Program-made: the position numbers and the translations under genes
Source of the DNA: Verrucomicrobiia bacterium
Lineage (GTDB): Bacteria > Verrucomicrobiota > Verrucomicrobiia > Limisphaerales > DASXHY01
Length of the DNA: 64,000 nucleotides
NCBI GenBank assembly: GCA_035629175.1
Contig: DASPIL010000067.1
Span: 124,001-188,000, forward strand
Direction: 5' to 3'
Shown: positions 43,952-54,330 of the stretch, in pieces
Layout of the letters: every line of letters begins with the position of its first letter
Position numbering within the stretch: the stretch's first letter is position 1
The notes under the pieces: generated by a model
Database searches by the model: none
The model's input: the letters and a program-made list of their open reading frames with translations, nothing else
Told to the model about the DNA's origin: nothing

Positions 43952-46900
43952 TCAGGGCTTTCGCAAACGATAGAACATCTGGCTGCCTTCCAGCGCATTC
44001 GTGATGAATTTTTGATCATCGTGAATGATTGGAGACACCGGATGCGGAACCCAGTTTGCGCCGGGGAGATCGTCGGATTGTTCCAGGCTGAATCCTGCTG
44101 AAGCTGCGGGCCATGAAAGGATCAGGTTTCCATCGATGGCTTCAGCGCGGAGTGCCTCCGCTGCGATTTGAGCTTCGGGCTGGAAGACGATGTAATCCAG
44201 CTCAAGGACATGACCGATGCTGGCGACGTTTTTTCCAGTGATGGTGAACCGCAGCTCGTGCTGGCTGTTCGACGCGACTTCCACGATTCCGCAGTCGAAC
44301 TGTTTGAGCATATTTGTGGAGAGGAAGTTTGCAGGCGGCGAATTCGTGGCAAGAAGATATACGACATTGGTTGCGGAATAGGTGTCGTGCTGGGCACCTG
44401 CGGCCCGCAATTCCCCGGCACCAGAACCAAAGGCAGGCTGGAATTGTGCCCCGTCGGGACGCGCGTTTGCGACAACCAGGAGGCGATAGCGCCCTGCAGT
44501 CAGGTTCGTAATTGCCCAGGAGACGCTTGCGCCGACGCCTGCTGCATTGAAGCGCGCCGCTTGCCCGCGGCTGAATGCGAGGTTGGCAGTCGATTGCAGG
44601 ACGCTGCCGGGGCTCGGGGTGGCTGCACCTGATTCCGCCTCGAATGCATTTGCCGGAACAATCGTATAACTCTGCCCGGCGACCGTCGGAAATTCCCACA
44701 AACCCGGGCGGACCATCGGCGTGTTTACAAAATCGGATCCTGATTTAACACCAATCGGCCATTTCGAACGCACGCGGCAGGTGTTGCCGAGGGTCGACAA
44801 GATCGTTGCGGAAGCGAGACGATTGCTCTGCCATTCAATATCCACCTCGAATCCGCCTCGCGCGCGCAGGCCGGTGACGGCGCCATTGGTCCACTTTGAT
44901 GGCAATGCAGGCAGGATAAAAACTTCACCGCGCTGACTTTGCAGGAACAACTCCGCCACGCCATTCATCATTCCAAAAATGGCGTCCACCTGCCGGTTGG
45001 GATTGTCGTGGAACACCAGGTTGGTTGAGCACTTGGGATCTGCAATCACATTGGTGGCGTAGTAATAAGCGCGCTCGGCATCGAGCAGCCGCGCACGCAG
45101 GTTCATTCGCCACGCCTTGCCCCATCCGATGTCCCCGTTTCCGCGAATGTCCGTTGAAACCTTCGCTGCCGCCGCGACACGGGCGTTATGGAACGGAGTG
45201 ATTGTTTCCCCGGGCCACAGGCCAACCAAATGGGACATGTGCCGATGCGTGTCGCCAGGCTCGTCCACGTCTTCCAGCCATTCCTGTAATTGTCCCAGGC
45301 GACCGATCATCTGGGGCGGCAGGCGATCGCGCATCTGCAGCACGTTTGTCCGCAGTTCGGCGTCAATCCCGAGAATCTCAGTGGCGGTTGCGATGTTGTC
45401 GCACAGTTCGCGAATCAGTTCATTGTCCATGGTTGGGCCCGGGACATTTGGAACGTCGTGATCAGGATGATTGTGCTCTGATGAATAGGAAGGGTTGGTG
45501 ACCAGCCAGTTGGTGTTCGCGGGATGCGGAATCAGGAAATCCAGGAAGAACTCGGCTGCACTCTTCATGAGCGGGTAGGCGGTGTTTGCGAGGTAGTTGG
45601 TGTCGCCATTGAATTCGTAATGCCACCAAAGATTTTGACAGAGCCACGCCTGGCCGGCAGGCCACATGCCATCGAAGTTGTTAATCGGCGCCGCGCCGCG
45701 CCAGAGATCGGTGTTGTGATGCACGACCCAGCCAGGCGCTTCATAGAGCTTCTGTGCCACTCGACTGCCGGTCACTGCGAGATCCTGCGCCATCGAAAAC
45801 ATCGGGATGTGCGATTCCGGCAGGTTGCAGACTTCGGCCCCGGCGTAGTTGAGTTCCTGGTTGATGTTCAACGTCATCTTGCTTTCCCAGGACGGGTTTG
45901 TCGTTTCGTTCCATTTGCCCTGCAAGGTGAGCGGCTGCGTTCCTGGCCGTGATCCGGAGATCATCAGATAGCGGCCAAGCTGAAAATACAGCGTCGAGAG
46001 ATTGGGATCGTCGCCCTGAGGAATGCGGCGGATGCGATGGTTGATCGGCAGATTGGTTTTGGCACTGGTGCCGAGGTCGAGTGACACACGCCGAAAGAGC
46101 GGTTGATAATCGTCAAGCTGGCGCTGGCGCAGTTCGCCATACGTTTTCTCCGCTGCGGCCGCGATGTTGTTGGAACAGAGCAGGGAGTAGTCGGCGCTGA
46201 GGTCATCATATTTCACGAAGTTCGACGCAATGCTCAGCAGCAGAATCACGGCATCGGCATTGGTGACGGCCAGTGACGAACCTGCCGGAGTGACGGAACC
46301 GCCTTCTGCAATGACTCGGACGCGCGCCTCGTATCGAATGGCGTTGGTAAGGCCTGACGCGAAGTATTCCGGCCTGGGCATCAGGCTGACGCGGGCGTTC
46401 ATCACGAGATCATTCCCGGCCGCCATTATGGAGTGTTCGGGCTGCGGATTGCTGAATGCGCAGGTAAAGCTGAGCTTTGCCGCGGCGCTGGCCGTAAGGC
46501 GGATCACGATCACCTTGTCCGGAGCGCTGGCGAAGACGTCGCGGTTATAGGTCGTTCCGCTGTGCCCGTAACTGACGCAGGCCGTGGCGGTATCGAGGTC
46601 AAGCGAGCGGCGATATTGCGTCGCGCCGCTGTGTGCGAAGTTCAGCAACAGGCTGCCTGCCGGTTGAAACATCGCCTGCCTGAGCGGCACGCTCATGAAT
46701 TTGTTTTTTTCGGTCGTGGAGATGGATTGTCCGTTGAACACCTTGGCGCGAATGCTCGCGAGATTTGCGGGCGTGGCGTTTGGGTTTTCGTAGAAATGCG
46801 GCTGGCCCGTCCAGATCGTTTCCTCGTTGAATTGGATCTGCTCGCTGTTGACGCCCCCGAAGATCATCGCTGAAAGTTTTCCATTCCCCACGGGCAGCGC

Positions 46901-47023
46901 TTCCTGCGTCCAGCTCACCGCGGCATTCGTGTACCACAAGACCAGCGGGCCGGGATCGGCGCGGAGCGAAAGGGCGAAGGTGACGAAAAACAGTCCCGAA
47001 AAGATGCGTGCAACTCGGCTCAT
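43952..47023 (-). CDS. GH95 alpha-L-fucosidase with CBM-like and terminal beta domains (1023 aa)
   Basis: A signal peptide (RIFSGLFFVTFALSLRADPG) fixes the start at ATG 47023. The N-terminal beta domain contains LPVGNGKLSAMIFGGVNSEQIQFNEETIWTG, typical of GH95; the (alpha/alpha)6 barrel includes LQGKWNETTNPSWESKMTLNINQELNYAGAE and LGQLQEWLEDVDEPGDTHRHMSHLVGLWPG, with the catalytic Glu/Asp and the HRHxSHL signature. Next a CBM35-like domain (EAESGAATPSPGSVLQS) and a terminal beta domain ending SQMFYRLRKP. It should release alpha-1,2-L-fucose or L-galactose from polysaccharides outside or in the periplasm. It is divergent from the siderophore operon. The long frame upstream of 47023 is rejected. 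Confidence 0.9.
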   Translation of the reverse strand: MSRVARIFSGLFFVTFALSLRADPGPLVLWYTNAAVSWTQEALPVGNGKLSAMIFGGVNSEQIQFNEETIWTGQPHFYENPNATPANLASIRAKVFNGQSISTTEKNKFMSVPLRQAMFQPAGSLLLNFAHSGATQYRRSLDLDTATACVSYGHSGTTYNRDVFASAPDKVIVIRLTASAAAKLSFTCAFSNPQPEHSIMAAGNDLVMNARVSLMPRPEYFASGLTNAIRYEARVRVIAEGGSVTPAGSSLAVTNADAVILLLSIASNFVKYDDLSADYSLLCSNNIAAAAEKTYGELRQRQLDDYQPLFRRVSLDLGTSAKTNLPINHRIRRIPQGDDPNLSTLYFQLGRYLMISGSRPGTQPLTLQGKWNETTNPSWESKMTLNINQELNYAGAEVCNLPESHIPMFSMAQDLAVTGSRVAQKLYEAPGWVVHHNTDLWRGAAPINNFDGMWPAGQAWLCQNLWWHYEFNGDTNYLANTAYPLMKSAAEFFLDFLIPHPANTNWLVTNPSYSSEHNHPDHDVPNVPGPTMDNELIRELCDNIATATEILGIDAELRTNVLQMRDRLPPQMIGRLGQLQEWLEDVDEPGDTHRHMSHLVGLWPGETITPFHNARVAAAAKVSTDIRGNGDIGWGKAWRMNLRARLLDAERAYYYATNVIADPKCSTNLVFHDNPNRQVDAIFGMMNGVAELFLQSQRGEVFILPALPSKWTNGAVTGLRARGGFEVDIEWQSNRLASATILSTLGNTCRVRSKWPIGVKSGSDFVNTPMVRPGLWEFPTVAGQSYTIVPANAFEAESGAATPSPGSVLQSTANLAFSRGQAARFNAAGVGASVSWAITNLTAGRYRLLVVANARPDGAQFQPAFGSGAGELRAAGAQHDTYSATNVVYLLATNSPPANFLSTNMLKQFDCGIVEVASNSQHELRFTITGKNVASIGHVLELDYIVFQPEAQIAAEALRAEAIDGNLILSWPAASAGFSLEQSDDLPGANWVPHPVSPIIHDDQKFITNALEGSQMFYRLRKP

Positions 47024-47082
47024 GACGATGGAGAACGCAATGTGCTGAAAAACCGGCGGCAAGGCCATCAGGCACCTGCCAG

Positions 47083-47148
47083 TTCGCTTGCGAAAATCGC
47101 CGGGAGCGGGGATGCGGGTGCAACATGCCGACAATAATTCGCAAGCGA
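47083..47148. promoter_or_regulatory. Inverted repeat between GH95 and receptor operon
   Basis: TTCGCTTGCGAA (47083-47094) recurs as its reverse complement TTCGCAAGCGA (47138-47148), eleven matching bases, in the 169-base divergent promoter region. An operator for a dimeric regulator that governs the receptor operon, the GH95 gene or both is possible. It does not resemble a standard Fur box. Confidence 0.5.
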
Positions 47149-47192
47149 CGGGCGGCAGCGCGCGCAGCGCTTCTCTAGTTTTTGCCCCACGC

Positions 47193-49427
47193 ATGAATCC
47201 TTCTTTGACCCGATCATTGTCTGCGCTCGTGATGGCCCAGGGTGCAGTGGCTGTCGCTCAGGACAACGCCGAAATCCCGGCCGCGACATCGTCCGGCACG
47301 AACGCACCGTCGCAACTTCCAGACGTGGTGGTGAGCGGCGAGGCTGATTCCTTCAAGCCTGAAAGCGTGGGCTCCCCGCGTTACACCGAACCTGTTCGGG
47401 ACATCCCGCAAACCATCACCGTCATTCCGCAGGCCGTCATGCAGTCCCAGAATGCAACGACCTTGCGGGACGTCCTGCGAAACACGCCTGGAATCAGCAT
47501 GCAGGCCGGCGAGGGCGGAGTGCCTGCCGGTGACAATCTTTCAATCCGCGGATTCAGTGCCCGAACCGATCTCTTCGTGGACGGCATGCGTGATCTGGGC
47601 GGTTACAGCCGCGACGTGTTCAACGTCGAGCAGGTCGACATCGTCAAGGGGCCCGCTTCAACCTACACGGGCCGCGGGTCGACGGGCGGCTCGGTGAACC
47701 TCGTGACCAAGACGCCGCGGATGAATGATTTCTACGGCGGATCCCTGGGCTTCGGAACTGACGAGTACCTGCGCGGGACGGTGGACATGAACCAGCCGTT
47801 GAACAGCCTCGGTTTGAGCAATTCCGCTGTTCGCTTGAATCTGTTGTATCATGAGAACGACACTCCTGGGCGCGACTTTGTGGAAAACCAACGGTGGGGC
47901 ATTGCTCCGTCGCTTGCGTTCGGGCTCGGAACACCCACGCGGTTGATCTTCACCTACATGCATCTGGATCAGGACAATCGTCCCGATTACGGAATTCCGT
48001 GGGTTCCGAATACGCTATCTCCGGCCACTTTGGCGAACTATGGCCTTGATGCGGGCGACATCAATCACGCGCCGCCTGTCAGCTTCCGCAACTTTTACGG
48101 GTTGAAGAGTGATTATGAGACTACGCGCACCGACATTCTCAATGCGCGGGTGGAACACGATTTCAATGACGTGCTGACGCTGCGCGAGCAACTTCGATTC
48201 GGAATGGTGCGGCGGGATTCCGTGATCACAGCACCACGATTTAATACAGCCACCAATCTTCCCGCTGCCCAGGCGATCAACCGTCAGGCGCAGGGACGCG
48301 ACCAATACGACACGATCTACGGCAGTCTGACAGATTTGCTGGCGAATTTTGAAACGGGGCCCGTGGAGCATTCGACCGTGACCGGTCTTGAGCTTACTCG
48401 CGAGGAGTTTAAGAACTACGGCCGCGCGTTCTTTTCATCTGTTCCTGGCCCCGCGACAGCTCCGTTCGCAGATTTATATAATCCGAATCCCAATGCCGAT
48501 CGGTTTGGGAACCTGCGCCGCAACGGCAACAGGAACGAAGCCACTGCGGACACGCTCTCTCTTTACGCATTCGACACATTGAAGGTCGGTGAACATTGGG
48601 AGTTCACGGCTGGAGTACGGTGGGATCATTTTGATGTGGAGGCCGAAGCGTTTACGCCGTCCGGCAGCACGACTTTGCAGCGCACTGACGACATGGTGAA
48701 TTGGAAGGCTGGCGTTGTTTACAAACCGGTTGAACAGGGCAGCGTTTACTTTGGTTTTGGAACGTCCGCAAATCCGTCCGCGGAAGGTTTAGTGCTCAGC
48801 ACGAACCTGAACAATGCGGCCAACATCAACCTCCCGCCGGAGGAGACGCGTTCGTATGAACTTGGCACCAAGTGGGATCTCTTCGACGCGCGTTTGAGCG
48901 CGAGCTTCGCCTTGTTCCGCACTGAGAAGTTCAATGCACGGACGATCGATCCCGTCGATTCGACTGACGTCATCGCGTTGAATGGCGAGCAGGTGGTGCA
49001 GGGAATCGAGTTAGGGCTCGCAGGCAGGATCACGCGAAACTGGCAGGTGTTCGCAGGTTACGCCTACATGGACAGCGAGATCACGAAGTCTGACAACCCC
49101 CTGGAGGCCGGGGCCCGGGTCAACAACACGCCAGAGCACTCGTTCAACCTTTGGACCACATATCGACTTCCTTTCAATCTCGAAATCGGCGGCGGCGCCT
49201 TTTACACGGGAGAGCGCCTGAATCCCACGGCGCCGCCCAACACCCGAACCGCTCCCGATTACTGGACCTTCGACGCCATGGCCGCCTATCACATCAATCG
49301 CAATGTCTCGATTCAACTCAACGTGTATAACCTGGCGGACGAGGAGTACATTGACCGCGTGGGCGGCGGGCACTTCGTTCCTGGGCCCGGTCGATCAGCG
49401 ACGTTGACGGCATCGTTTACTTTCTAA
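47193..49427 (+). CDS. TonB-dependent siderophore receptor (Fiu-like), 744 aa
   Basis: A signal peptide ([15 protein letters not shown]) precedes the plug domain: [88 protein letters not shown], the conserved plug signature of catecholate siderophore receptors. The remainder forms the 22-strand barrel, ending in [14 protein letters not shown] with aromatic terminal residue, as required for outer-membrane insertion. A TonB box with sequence PDVVVSGEA lies near residue 42. It takes up ferric siderophores using energy from the TonB-ExbB-ExbD system found at 54331-56243. The operon continues with the PKHD hydroxylase five bases after its stop. Confidence 0.92.
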   Translation: MNPSLTRSLSALVMAQGAVAVAQDNAEIPAATSSGTNAPSQLPDVVVSGEADSFKPESVGSPRYTEPVRDIPQTITVIPQAVMQSQNATTLRDVLRNTPGISMQAGEGGVPAGDNLSIRGFSARTDLFVDGMRDLGGYSRDVFNVEQVDIVKGPASTYTGRGSTGGSVNLVTKTPRMNDFYGGSLGFGTDEYLRGTVDMNQPLNSLGLSNSAVRLNLLYHENDTPGRDFVENQRWGIAPSLAFGLGTPTRLIFTYMHLDQDNRPDYGIPWVPNTLSPATLANYGLDAGDINHAPPVSFRNFYGLKSDYETTRTDILNARVEHDFNDVLTLREQLRFGMVRRDSVITAPRFNTATNLPAAQAINRQAQGRDQYDTIYGSLTDLLANFETGPVEHSTVTGLELTREEFKNYGRAFFSSVPGPATAPFADLYNPNPNADRFGNLRRNGNRNEATADTLSLYAFDTLKVGEHWEFTAGVRWDHFDVEAEAFTPSGSTTLQRTDDMVNWKAGVVYKPVEQGSVYFGFGTSANPSAEGLVLSTNLNNAANINLPPEETRSYELGTKWDLFDARLSASFALFRTEKFNARTIDPVDSTDVIALNGEQVVQGIELGLAGRITRNWQVFAGYAYMDSEITKSDNPLEAGARVNNTPEHSFNLWTTYRLPFNLEIGGGAFYTGERLNPTAPPNTRTAPDYWTFDAMAAYHINRNVSIQLNVYNLADEEYIDRVGGGHFVPGPGRSATLTASFTF

Positions 49428-49432
49428 ACGCC

Positions 49433-50113
49433 ATGCTGATCAACATCCCGAATGTCCTGAACCCCGATCAGGTTGCCGAGGCGCGCAAGATCCTTGAAAC
49501 GGCGGAATGGGTCGATGGCAAGGTCACGGCCGGATACCAGTCCGCCAGAACCAAGGACAACATGCAGATCCCGGAAGGGCACCCGGCTGCGCGGCAGGTG
49601 GGGGAAATGATATTGAAGGCGCTGAGCCAGAATCCGCTGTTCCTTTCCGCCGCGATTCCGGCGCATGTCTTTCCGCCGCTGTTCAACAGGTATTCCGGCG
49701 GGCAGTCGTTCGGAACACATGTGGATAATGCGGTTCGCCAAATTCCTGGAACACCGCACCGCATTCGCACGGATCTGTCTGCGACGCTTTTTTTCTCGGC
49801 GCCCGACGAATACGACGGCGGCGAATTATGCGTCGAAGACACATACGGGGTTCACGCGGCCAAGCTTGCGCCGGGCAGCATGGTTCTTTACCCCTCAACC
49901 AGCCTGCATCATGTGAAGCCCGTCACGCGTGGCACACGGCTCTGTTCGTTTTTCTGGCTGCAAAGCATGATCCGGGAAGACAGCCAGCGATCGATCCTGT
50001 TTGACCTCGACCTCGCCATTCAGCGCCTGGGACGTGATCATCCGAGCCACCCTTCGGGCGTCCAACTCACCGGTGTTTACCACAATCTGCTCCGCCAGTG
50101 GGCCGAGATCTGA
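49433..50113 (+). CDS. PKHD-type Fe(II)/2-oxoglutarate hydroxylase (YbiX/PiuC family)
   Basis: This 226-aa protein belongs to the family often found next to siderophore receptors. The iron ligands are His and Asp of GTHVDNAV (near residue 96) and the distal His in [13 protein letters not shown], with the Arg that binds 2-oxoglutarate. [18 protein letters not shown] is another family block. The substrate of PiuC-type enzymes is not known. ATG 49433 lies 5 bases after the receptor stop; this tight spacing marks an operon. Confidence 0.92.
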   Translation: MLINIPNVLNPDQVAEARKILETAEWVDGKVTAGYQSARTKDNMQIPEGHPAARQVGEMILKALSQNPLFLSAAIPAHVFPPLFNRYSGGQSFGTHVDNAVRQIPGTPHRIRTDLSATLFFSAPDEYDGGELCVEDTYGVHAAKLAPGSMVLYPSTSLHHVKPVTRGTRLCSFFWLQSMIREDSQRSILFDLDLAIQRLGRDHPSHPSGVQLTGVYHNLLRQWAEI

Positions 50114-50115
50114 GC

Positions 50116-51360
50116 ATGCGATTTCGATCCATTATTTTCTGGCTGCACCTGTGTGCGGGTGTGATTGCGGGTGTCGTGATTGCCATCATGTCTTTCACGG
50201 GCGCGGCGCTTGCATTTGAAAAGCAGATCACTGCGTGGGCCGAACGTGATTCCCGAACCGTCGCCGTTCCAGCGGAAGCTTCCGCCGCGCGCCTGCCTAT
50301 CGATGATCTCGTGGCTGCAGTACGAGAGAAGCAGGGTGGACACCGGCCGGCCACGATTGTCGTGGCGAACGATCCCGCGGCCGCGGTGATGATGGGATTC
50401 GGCCGCACCAATTCGGTTTATGTGAATCCGTATACAGGAACGCTTCAACCTGTGAGCGGACAGGGAACGCGAACGTTCATGCACGTCATGATCGAGTGGC
50501 ATCGTTATCTCGGCCGGCACGATGGCCAGCGCGCCACGGGCAAAGCGATCACAGGCGCGTGCAACGCAGCCTTCGCGGTGCTCGCCATCACGGGTTTGTA
50601 TCTGTGGTGGCCGCGGAAGTGGAACGCGGGGGTCTTTCGATCGGTGGCCGTCATGACATTCCGCCTGCGCGGCAAAGCGCGGGATTGGAACTGGCACAAT
50701 GCGGTGGGATTCTGGACTGCGCCGATCCTGATTGTCCTCACCCTGACCGCGATGCCGATTTCCTATCAATGGGCGGGAAATTTGATTTATCGGATGACGG
50801 GCAGCCCGGTCCCGCAACCGGGACCGCCGGGTGCGGCAACGCCCGCCGTCGTTGTGCCCGCGCCTGCCGATGGCACGCGTCCGTTGCGCCTGAATGAGTT
50901 GCTTCTTGCGGCACAGCGCGAGGTTCCGGGCTGGAAGGAAATCACGCTCCGCTTGGGCACTGGTGGACGCGGCGGAGCAGGGCGGCGCAATCCAACGCCT
51001 TCGCCTGCCGCTACGACCAACGAAAGCACTTCTGTGACGGGCGGCATGGAATCGCAACGCCGCGCCGAGCCGCCACAGCCCGTGATGGTCGCGATCCGGG
51101 AACGCCAGGCGTGGCCATTATTTTCTTCGGTCCAGCTGACGTTCGATCCCTTCACGGGCTCTGTGCTGCGAAAGGAAACGTTCAGCAATTACAACCTCGG
51201 ACGCCAGGTGCGCTCGTGGACGCGTTTCCTGCATACGGGCGAAGCGCTGGGTTATGCGGGCCAGTTCGTTGCGGGCCTGGCTTCATTGGTCTCGCTGCTG
51301 CTTGTCTGGACCGGATTCGCTCTGACATGGCGCCGGTTCTTCAGCAAAACCAAATCGTAA
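50116..51360 (+). CDS. PepSY-associated TM protein (PiuB-type), 414 aa
   Basis: The protein has four strong hydrophobic helices: IIFWLHLCAGVIAGVVIAIMSFTGAAL at 6-32, one near 165 (AFAVLAITGLYLWWPRKW), one at 210-225 and one at the C terminus (FVAGLASLVSLLLVWTGFALTWRR). The W(L/I)H(L)CAG helix and TGLYLWWPRK are typical of PepSY_TM proteins linked with siderophore receptors and ferric reduction. The large periplasmic loop contains a low-complexity Pro/Ala insert. It starts two bases after the PKHD gene stop, and so belongs to the same operon. Confidence 0.88.
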   Translation: MRFRSIIFWLHLCAGVIAGVVIAIMSFTGAALAFEKQITAWAERDSRTVAVPAEASAARLPIDDLVAAVREKQGGHRPATIVVANDPAAAVMMGFGRTNSVYVNPYTGTLQPVSGQGTRTFMHVMIEWHRYLGRHDGQRATGKAITGACNAAFAVLAITGLYLWWPRKWNAGVFRSVAVMTFRLRGKARDWNWHNAVGFWTAPILIVLTLTAMPISYQWAGNLIYRMTGSPVPQPGPPGAATPAVVVPAPADGTRPLRLNELLLAAQREVPGWKEITLRLGTGGRGGAGRRNPTPSPAATTNESTSVTGGMESQRRAEPPQPVMVAIRERQAWPLFSSVQLTFDPFTGSVLRKETFSNYNLGRQVRSWTRFLHTGEALGYAGQFVAGLASLVSLLLVWTGFALTWRRFFSKTKS

Positions 51361-51402
51361 ATGCCATGCGACGGCCGCTGGTGCGGCCCGGGAGATGAAG
51401 CG

Positions 51403-52455
51403 ATGAATACGGAGGTTGAACAGAGCGCGAACGACTTGACCCTTCGCGGCATTGCCCTGTTGAACACGCAACAAACCGCAGCTCTGCGTGAAGCAATCTC
51501 GTTCTTTGATCAGGCGATCCACCTTCGCCAAACGCTTCCTCTCGATGCACTGCCGTGGTCACGGTACGGATTCATCGCGGGCTGGATGAATCGTGGTGAT
51601 GCGCTCACACGCCTTGGCTCCCCTGCAGAACTCACGGACGCCGTGCGATCGTTTGACCGCGCCCTTGCAGAGTTGCGCTTGCTGCCACTCGACATGAGCC
51701 CGTTGTTCCGTCAGCGACTCGCAATCGCGTGGCTGAACCGTGGGATCGCCTCGCAGCAACAGGGGACTCATGCTGCGCTGCAGGAGGCATTGCGTTCGTT
51801 TGAGCAGTGCGCCATCGCCGCGGAACATGCAGCGGTCAGGCAATTGCCTGAGGGACGCGAATTGCTGGCCGCCGCTGCGACCAATCGAAGCAACACGTTG
51901 CTGCAGCTGCCGGTTCCACGTCCGTTGGAGGCGCGGGCGGGTGTGCGGGAAGTTCTGGCCGGGTTGCGCGATGGCGAGCAATCCAATGTCCGGCTCGCAG
52001 AGATCGGACTCCGCTCGCGCCATGTGCTGTGCCGGTCGCTCGCGCTGTTGCTGACCAAACCCGGGTCGGCTGGCGATTCGAATCAATGGCTGGATGAAGC
52101 CACTGAAGCGGTGGAGCAGGGGCTGGCGCTCGTGAGCCATTGGGAAAGCCGGGGTGTCAGCAGCTTCGCCCCGATGCGGCTGGATCTGTTCCGATTCGGA
52201 GCGCGCGTGTACCAAACATATCAACCGCAGTTCCTGACGGAGTTTCTGCTGGAGCAAGTGGATTCCCGCAGCAATGCAGCCGCGATGCACGCGGCTGCAT
52301 TGGAAGCGTTATGGCGCGCGGCAGCGGACGTCCCCGCGCGCGGCGGGCTTGCGGTGAACTCGCAACGCTTTGACGAACTGTTGCGTGAGCTTGCCGACCT
52401 GCGCGTGACAGAGGAAAAGCTGGACAGCCTGCGCCGCCGATCAGCCTTTCATTGA
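51403..52455 (+). CDS. Soluble helical repeat protein at the end of the siderophore operon (350 aa)
   Basis: TPR-like helix pairs are visible, such as RGIALLNTQQTAALREAISFFDQAIHL, GWMNRGDALTRLGSPAELTDAVRSFDRAL and WLNRGIASQQQGTHAALQEALRSFEQC, in residues 10-140; the rest is helical without known domain. ATG 51403 is preceded by GGGAGATGAAGC, a good binding site; an in-frame ATG at 51361 directly after the preceding stop is an alternative. The function is unknown; the operon suggests a role in iron uptake, perhaps as an adaptor. Confidence 0.65.
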   Translation: MNTEVEQSANDLTLRGIALLNTQQTAALREAISFFDQAIHLRQTLPLDALPWSRYGFIAGWMNRGDALTRLGSPAELTDAVRSFDRALAELRLLPLDMSPLFRQRLAIAWLNRGIASQQQGTHAALQEALRSFEQCAIAAEHAAVRQLPEGRELLAAAATNRSNTLLQLPVPRPLEARAGVREVLAGLRDGEQSNVRLAEIGLRSRHVLCRSLALLLTKPGSAGDSNQWLDEATEAVEQGLALVSHWESRGVSSFAPMRLDLFRFGARVYQTYQPQFLTEFLLEQVDSRSNAAAMHAAALEALWRAAADVPARGGLAVNSQRFDELLRELADLRVTEEKLDSLRRRSAFH

Positions 52456-52459
52456 GGCT

Positions 52460-54007
52460 TCAGGCGTATTCCTGGATGGCTTCCTCGCCGCCGCGAATCG
52501 GATGCGATGCCATTAAGGGCTCCTCGGGATTGCGAAAATCGATGTTTGCGAGATCTGTGTAATGACGGAAAACGTCGACGTTCTGTATAAAGCCGGAGAA
52601 CCGTTCGCAGCCAGGGCCGAATGCCGTCACGGGCACGTAATCCGAAGTGTGCGCATTGCTGGTCCAGCCGACGGAGATGTGATTGGCGAGGAGCTGGCCA
52701 AGTTGCACGACGTCGGAGTTCATCGCGTCATAAACCGGCGCCCCCTTTTTCGCGAGATACGCCTGGAACAGCCCTGCCTTGCGATCCGGCACAGCATACC
52801 CCGTCAATTCAGCCACAACCTCCTGGATGTGTTTAATCTCAGGAACGAAGTCACCGGGCGGACGTTCGCCCGATGCGGAGGAGCGCTCAGGATCGTGAAC
52901 TGAAACCGTGGGACGAGGACGGCGCAATTCGCGGAGAATGCCGCTGAACGAAGCCTTGATGCCTGCCAGCTGCTTGAACTTGCGGGAGCTGTCTCGATAT
53001 CCGTCGCCTGAACCATTGACGCCCATGTTGCCGTTCCCGTGATCGGTCGTGATGACTACCAGCGTATTGGGATGGCGCTTTTGGAAAGCAAGCACGACAT
53101 CAAGCGCTTCATCAAACGCAATCAAGTCTCGCAACGCCGCCGCGGCATCGCAGCTGTGCGCGCCGTGATCCACGCGTCCCCCCTCGACCTGCAGGATGAA
53201 CTGGTCATTGCGGCCGAGCCACTCCAGCGCGCGGCCCGTCATCGCCGCAAGGACAGGCACGCGTTCCATCAATCGCGGATCGGAAATTTGATCGAGGGTG
53301 TATGGCAGGTGGCTGTCGGAGAACGTGCCGATCCAGCGCTTGCTGGTGGGCGCGGAAGCCAGATCGGAAGCCGTGCGCATCACGTGATAACCCGCAGCCG
53401 CGAAGTCCGCCCGCAAATCACGTTTGTCGCGTCGTCTTGCGGGATCGATGAATTTGGAGCCGCCCCCGAGCAGGACGTCCACGCCGCGCTCAAGGTATTG
53501 CTGCGCGATTTCATCGCCTTCACCGCGGCTGTCCGTGGCGGCGGCGAAACCGGCCGGAGTTGCGTGTGTGATCTCCGTTGTCGTGACGAGTCCGCGTTTC
53601 CAGCCGGCCTGGGAAAACAGTTCGTAAAGCGTGGTGAGCGGTTTGCCCGAGGGCAGTTGATTGACGACGCCGTTGCGCACGCGCGAACCCGAACCCCAGC
53701 TCGACGATGCTGCGGAGGAATCGGTCACCATTGAATCCAGCGATCGCATGTTCATTAGCCCCTGCTTCACCCCCGGCTGGTTGGCCAATGCGATCCAGGT
53801 GAGTCCGCGCTGGCGAAGTTGATGCGACAGGTAATCGGCGCACGTCAACGTTCCCAGGCTCATGCCGTCGGCAACCATGTGAATGATGCGTTCCGGTTTT
53901 TGACCCACTGTGGCGGGTGCATCCGCGGAGCGGGCGATAAAAGGAAATCCAGCTGCGGTTCCAGCGGCGAGCACTGAACGGGAAACAAACCGTCGACGAC
54001 TAATCAT
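52460..54007 (-). CDS. Tat-exported alkaline phosphatase family protein (515 aa)
   Basis: The N terminus MISRRRFVSRSVLAAGTAAG contains the twin-arginine motif SRRRFV, so it is exported folded. The alkaline phosphatase core has ADGMSLGTL with a metal ligand, the catalytic Ser in MVTDSSAASSSWGSG, LQVEGGRVDHGAHSCDA, VITTDHGNGNMG and HTSDYVPVTAFGPGCERFSGF, which together give the two zinc and one magnesium ligands. It releases phosphate in the periplasm or outside. Convergent with the siderophore operon, it ends five bases from it. Confidence 0.9.
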   Translation of the reverse strand: MISRRRFVSRSVLAAGTAAGFPFIARSADAPATVGQKPERIIHMVADGMSLGTLTCADYLSHQLRQRGLTWIALANQPGVKQGLMNMRSLDSMVTDSSAASSSWGSGSRVRNGVVNQLPSGKPLTTLYELFSQAGWKRGLVTTTEITHATPAGFAAATDSRGEGDEIAQQYLERGVDVLLGGGSKFIDPARRRDKRDLRADFAAAGYHVMRTASDLASAPTSKRWIGTFSDSHLPYTLDQISDPRLMERVPVLAAMTGRALEWLGRNDQFILQVEGGRVDHGAHSCDAAAALRDLIAFDEALDVVLAFQKRHPNTLVVITTDHGNGNMGVNGSGDGYRDSSRKFKQLAGIKASFSGILRELRRPRPTVSVHDPERSSASGERPPGDFVPEIKHIQEVVAELTGYAVPDRKAGLFQAYLAKKGAPVYDAMNSDVVQLGQLLANHISVGWTSNAHTSDYVPVTAFGPGCERFSGFIQNVDVFRHYTDLANIDFRNPEEPLMASHPIRGGEEAIQEYA

Positions 54008-54330
54008 GCCAGAGAGTTAAGCCAAATTTGAGAAGGTTCAAGCCTGAAGGACGTGTGGGGAAACCAGCGAGGTGCATCCTGGCGCTGCCCCACGCGACAA
54101 CGGCGGAGGAGCGCGGCGTTTACGCCGCTTGAGCGTTGGGGCTGAGATGCGCGCGGCCAGGTTCCATCGCTCCCGCAGGTTTCACGCTGAAGCAGGCTGA
54201 AGCCCTGCGCTCCGGCGCGGTGTAAGATGCGCCGATCGCCGCATTCGCCCGGTCCGTGCCTGCAAAGGACCGGCAATTTATCGCAAACGAACGAAAGCGG
54301 TGAGACACGGGAAATGGTTTCGTAGGCACC
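54008..54330. repeat. Intergenic region with dispersed hairpin elements
   Basis: No gene is seen in these 323 bases. A perfect hairpin GCGGCGT-TT-ACGCCGC lies at 54113-54128, and further on CACGCTGAAGCAGGCTGAAG followed by CCCTGCGCTCCGGCG at 54183-54220. A related sequence (GCGTTGAATCGGCCTGAAGG, CACGCGCTCCGACG) is at 56832-56868. The two copies sit just before the tonB and S46 genes and belong to the phylum-type REP-like repeats. Confidence 0.5.
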
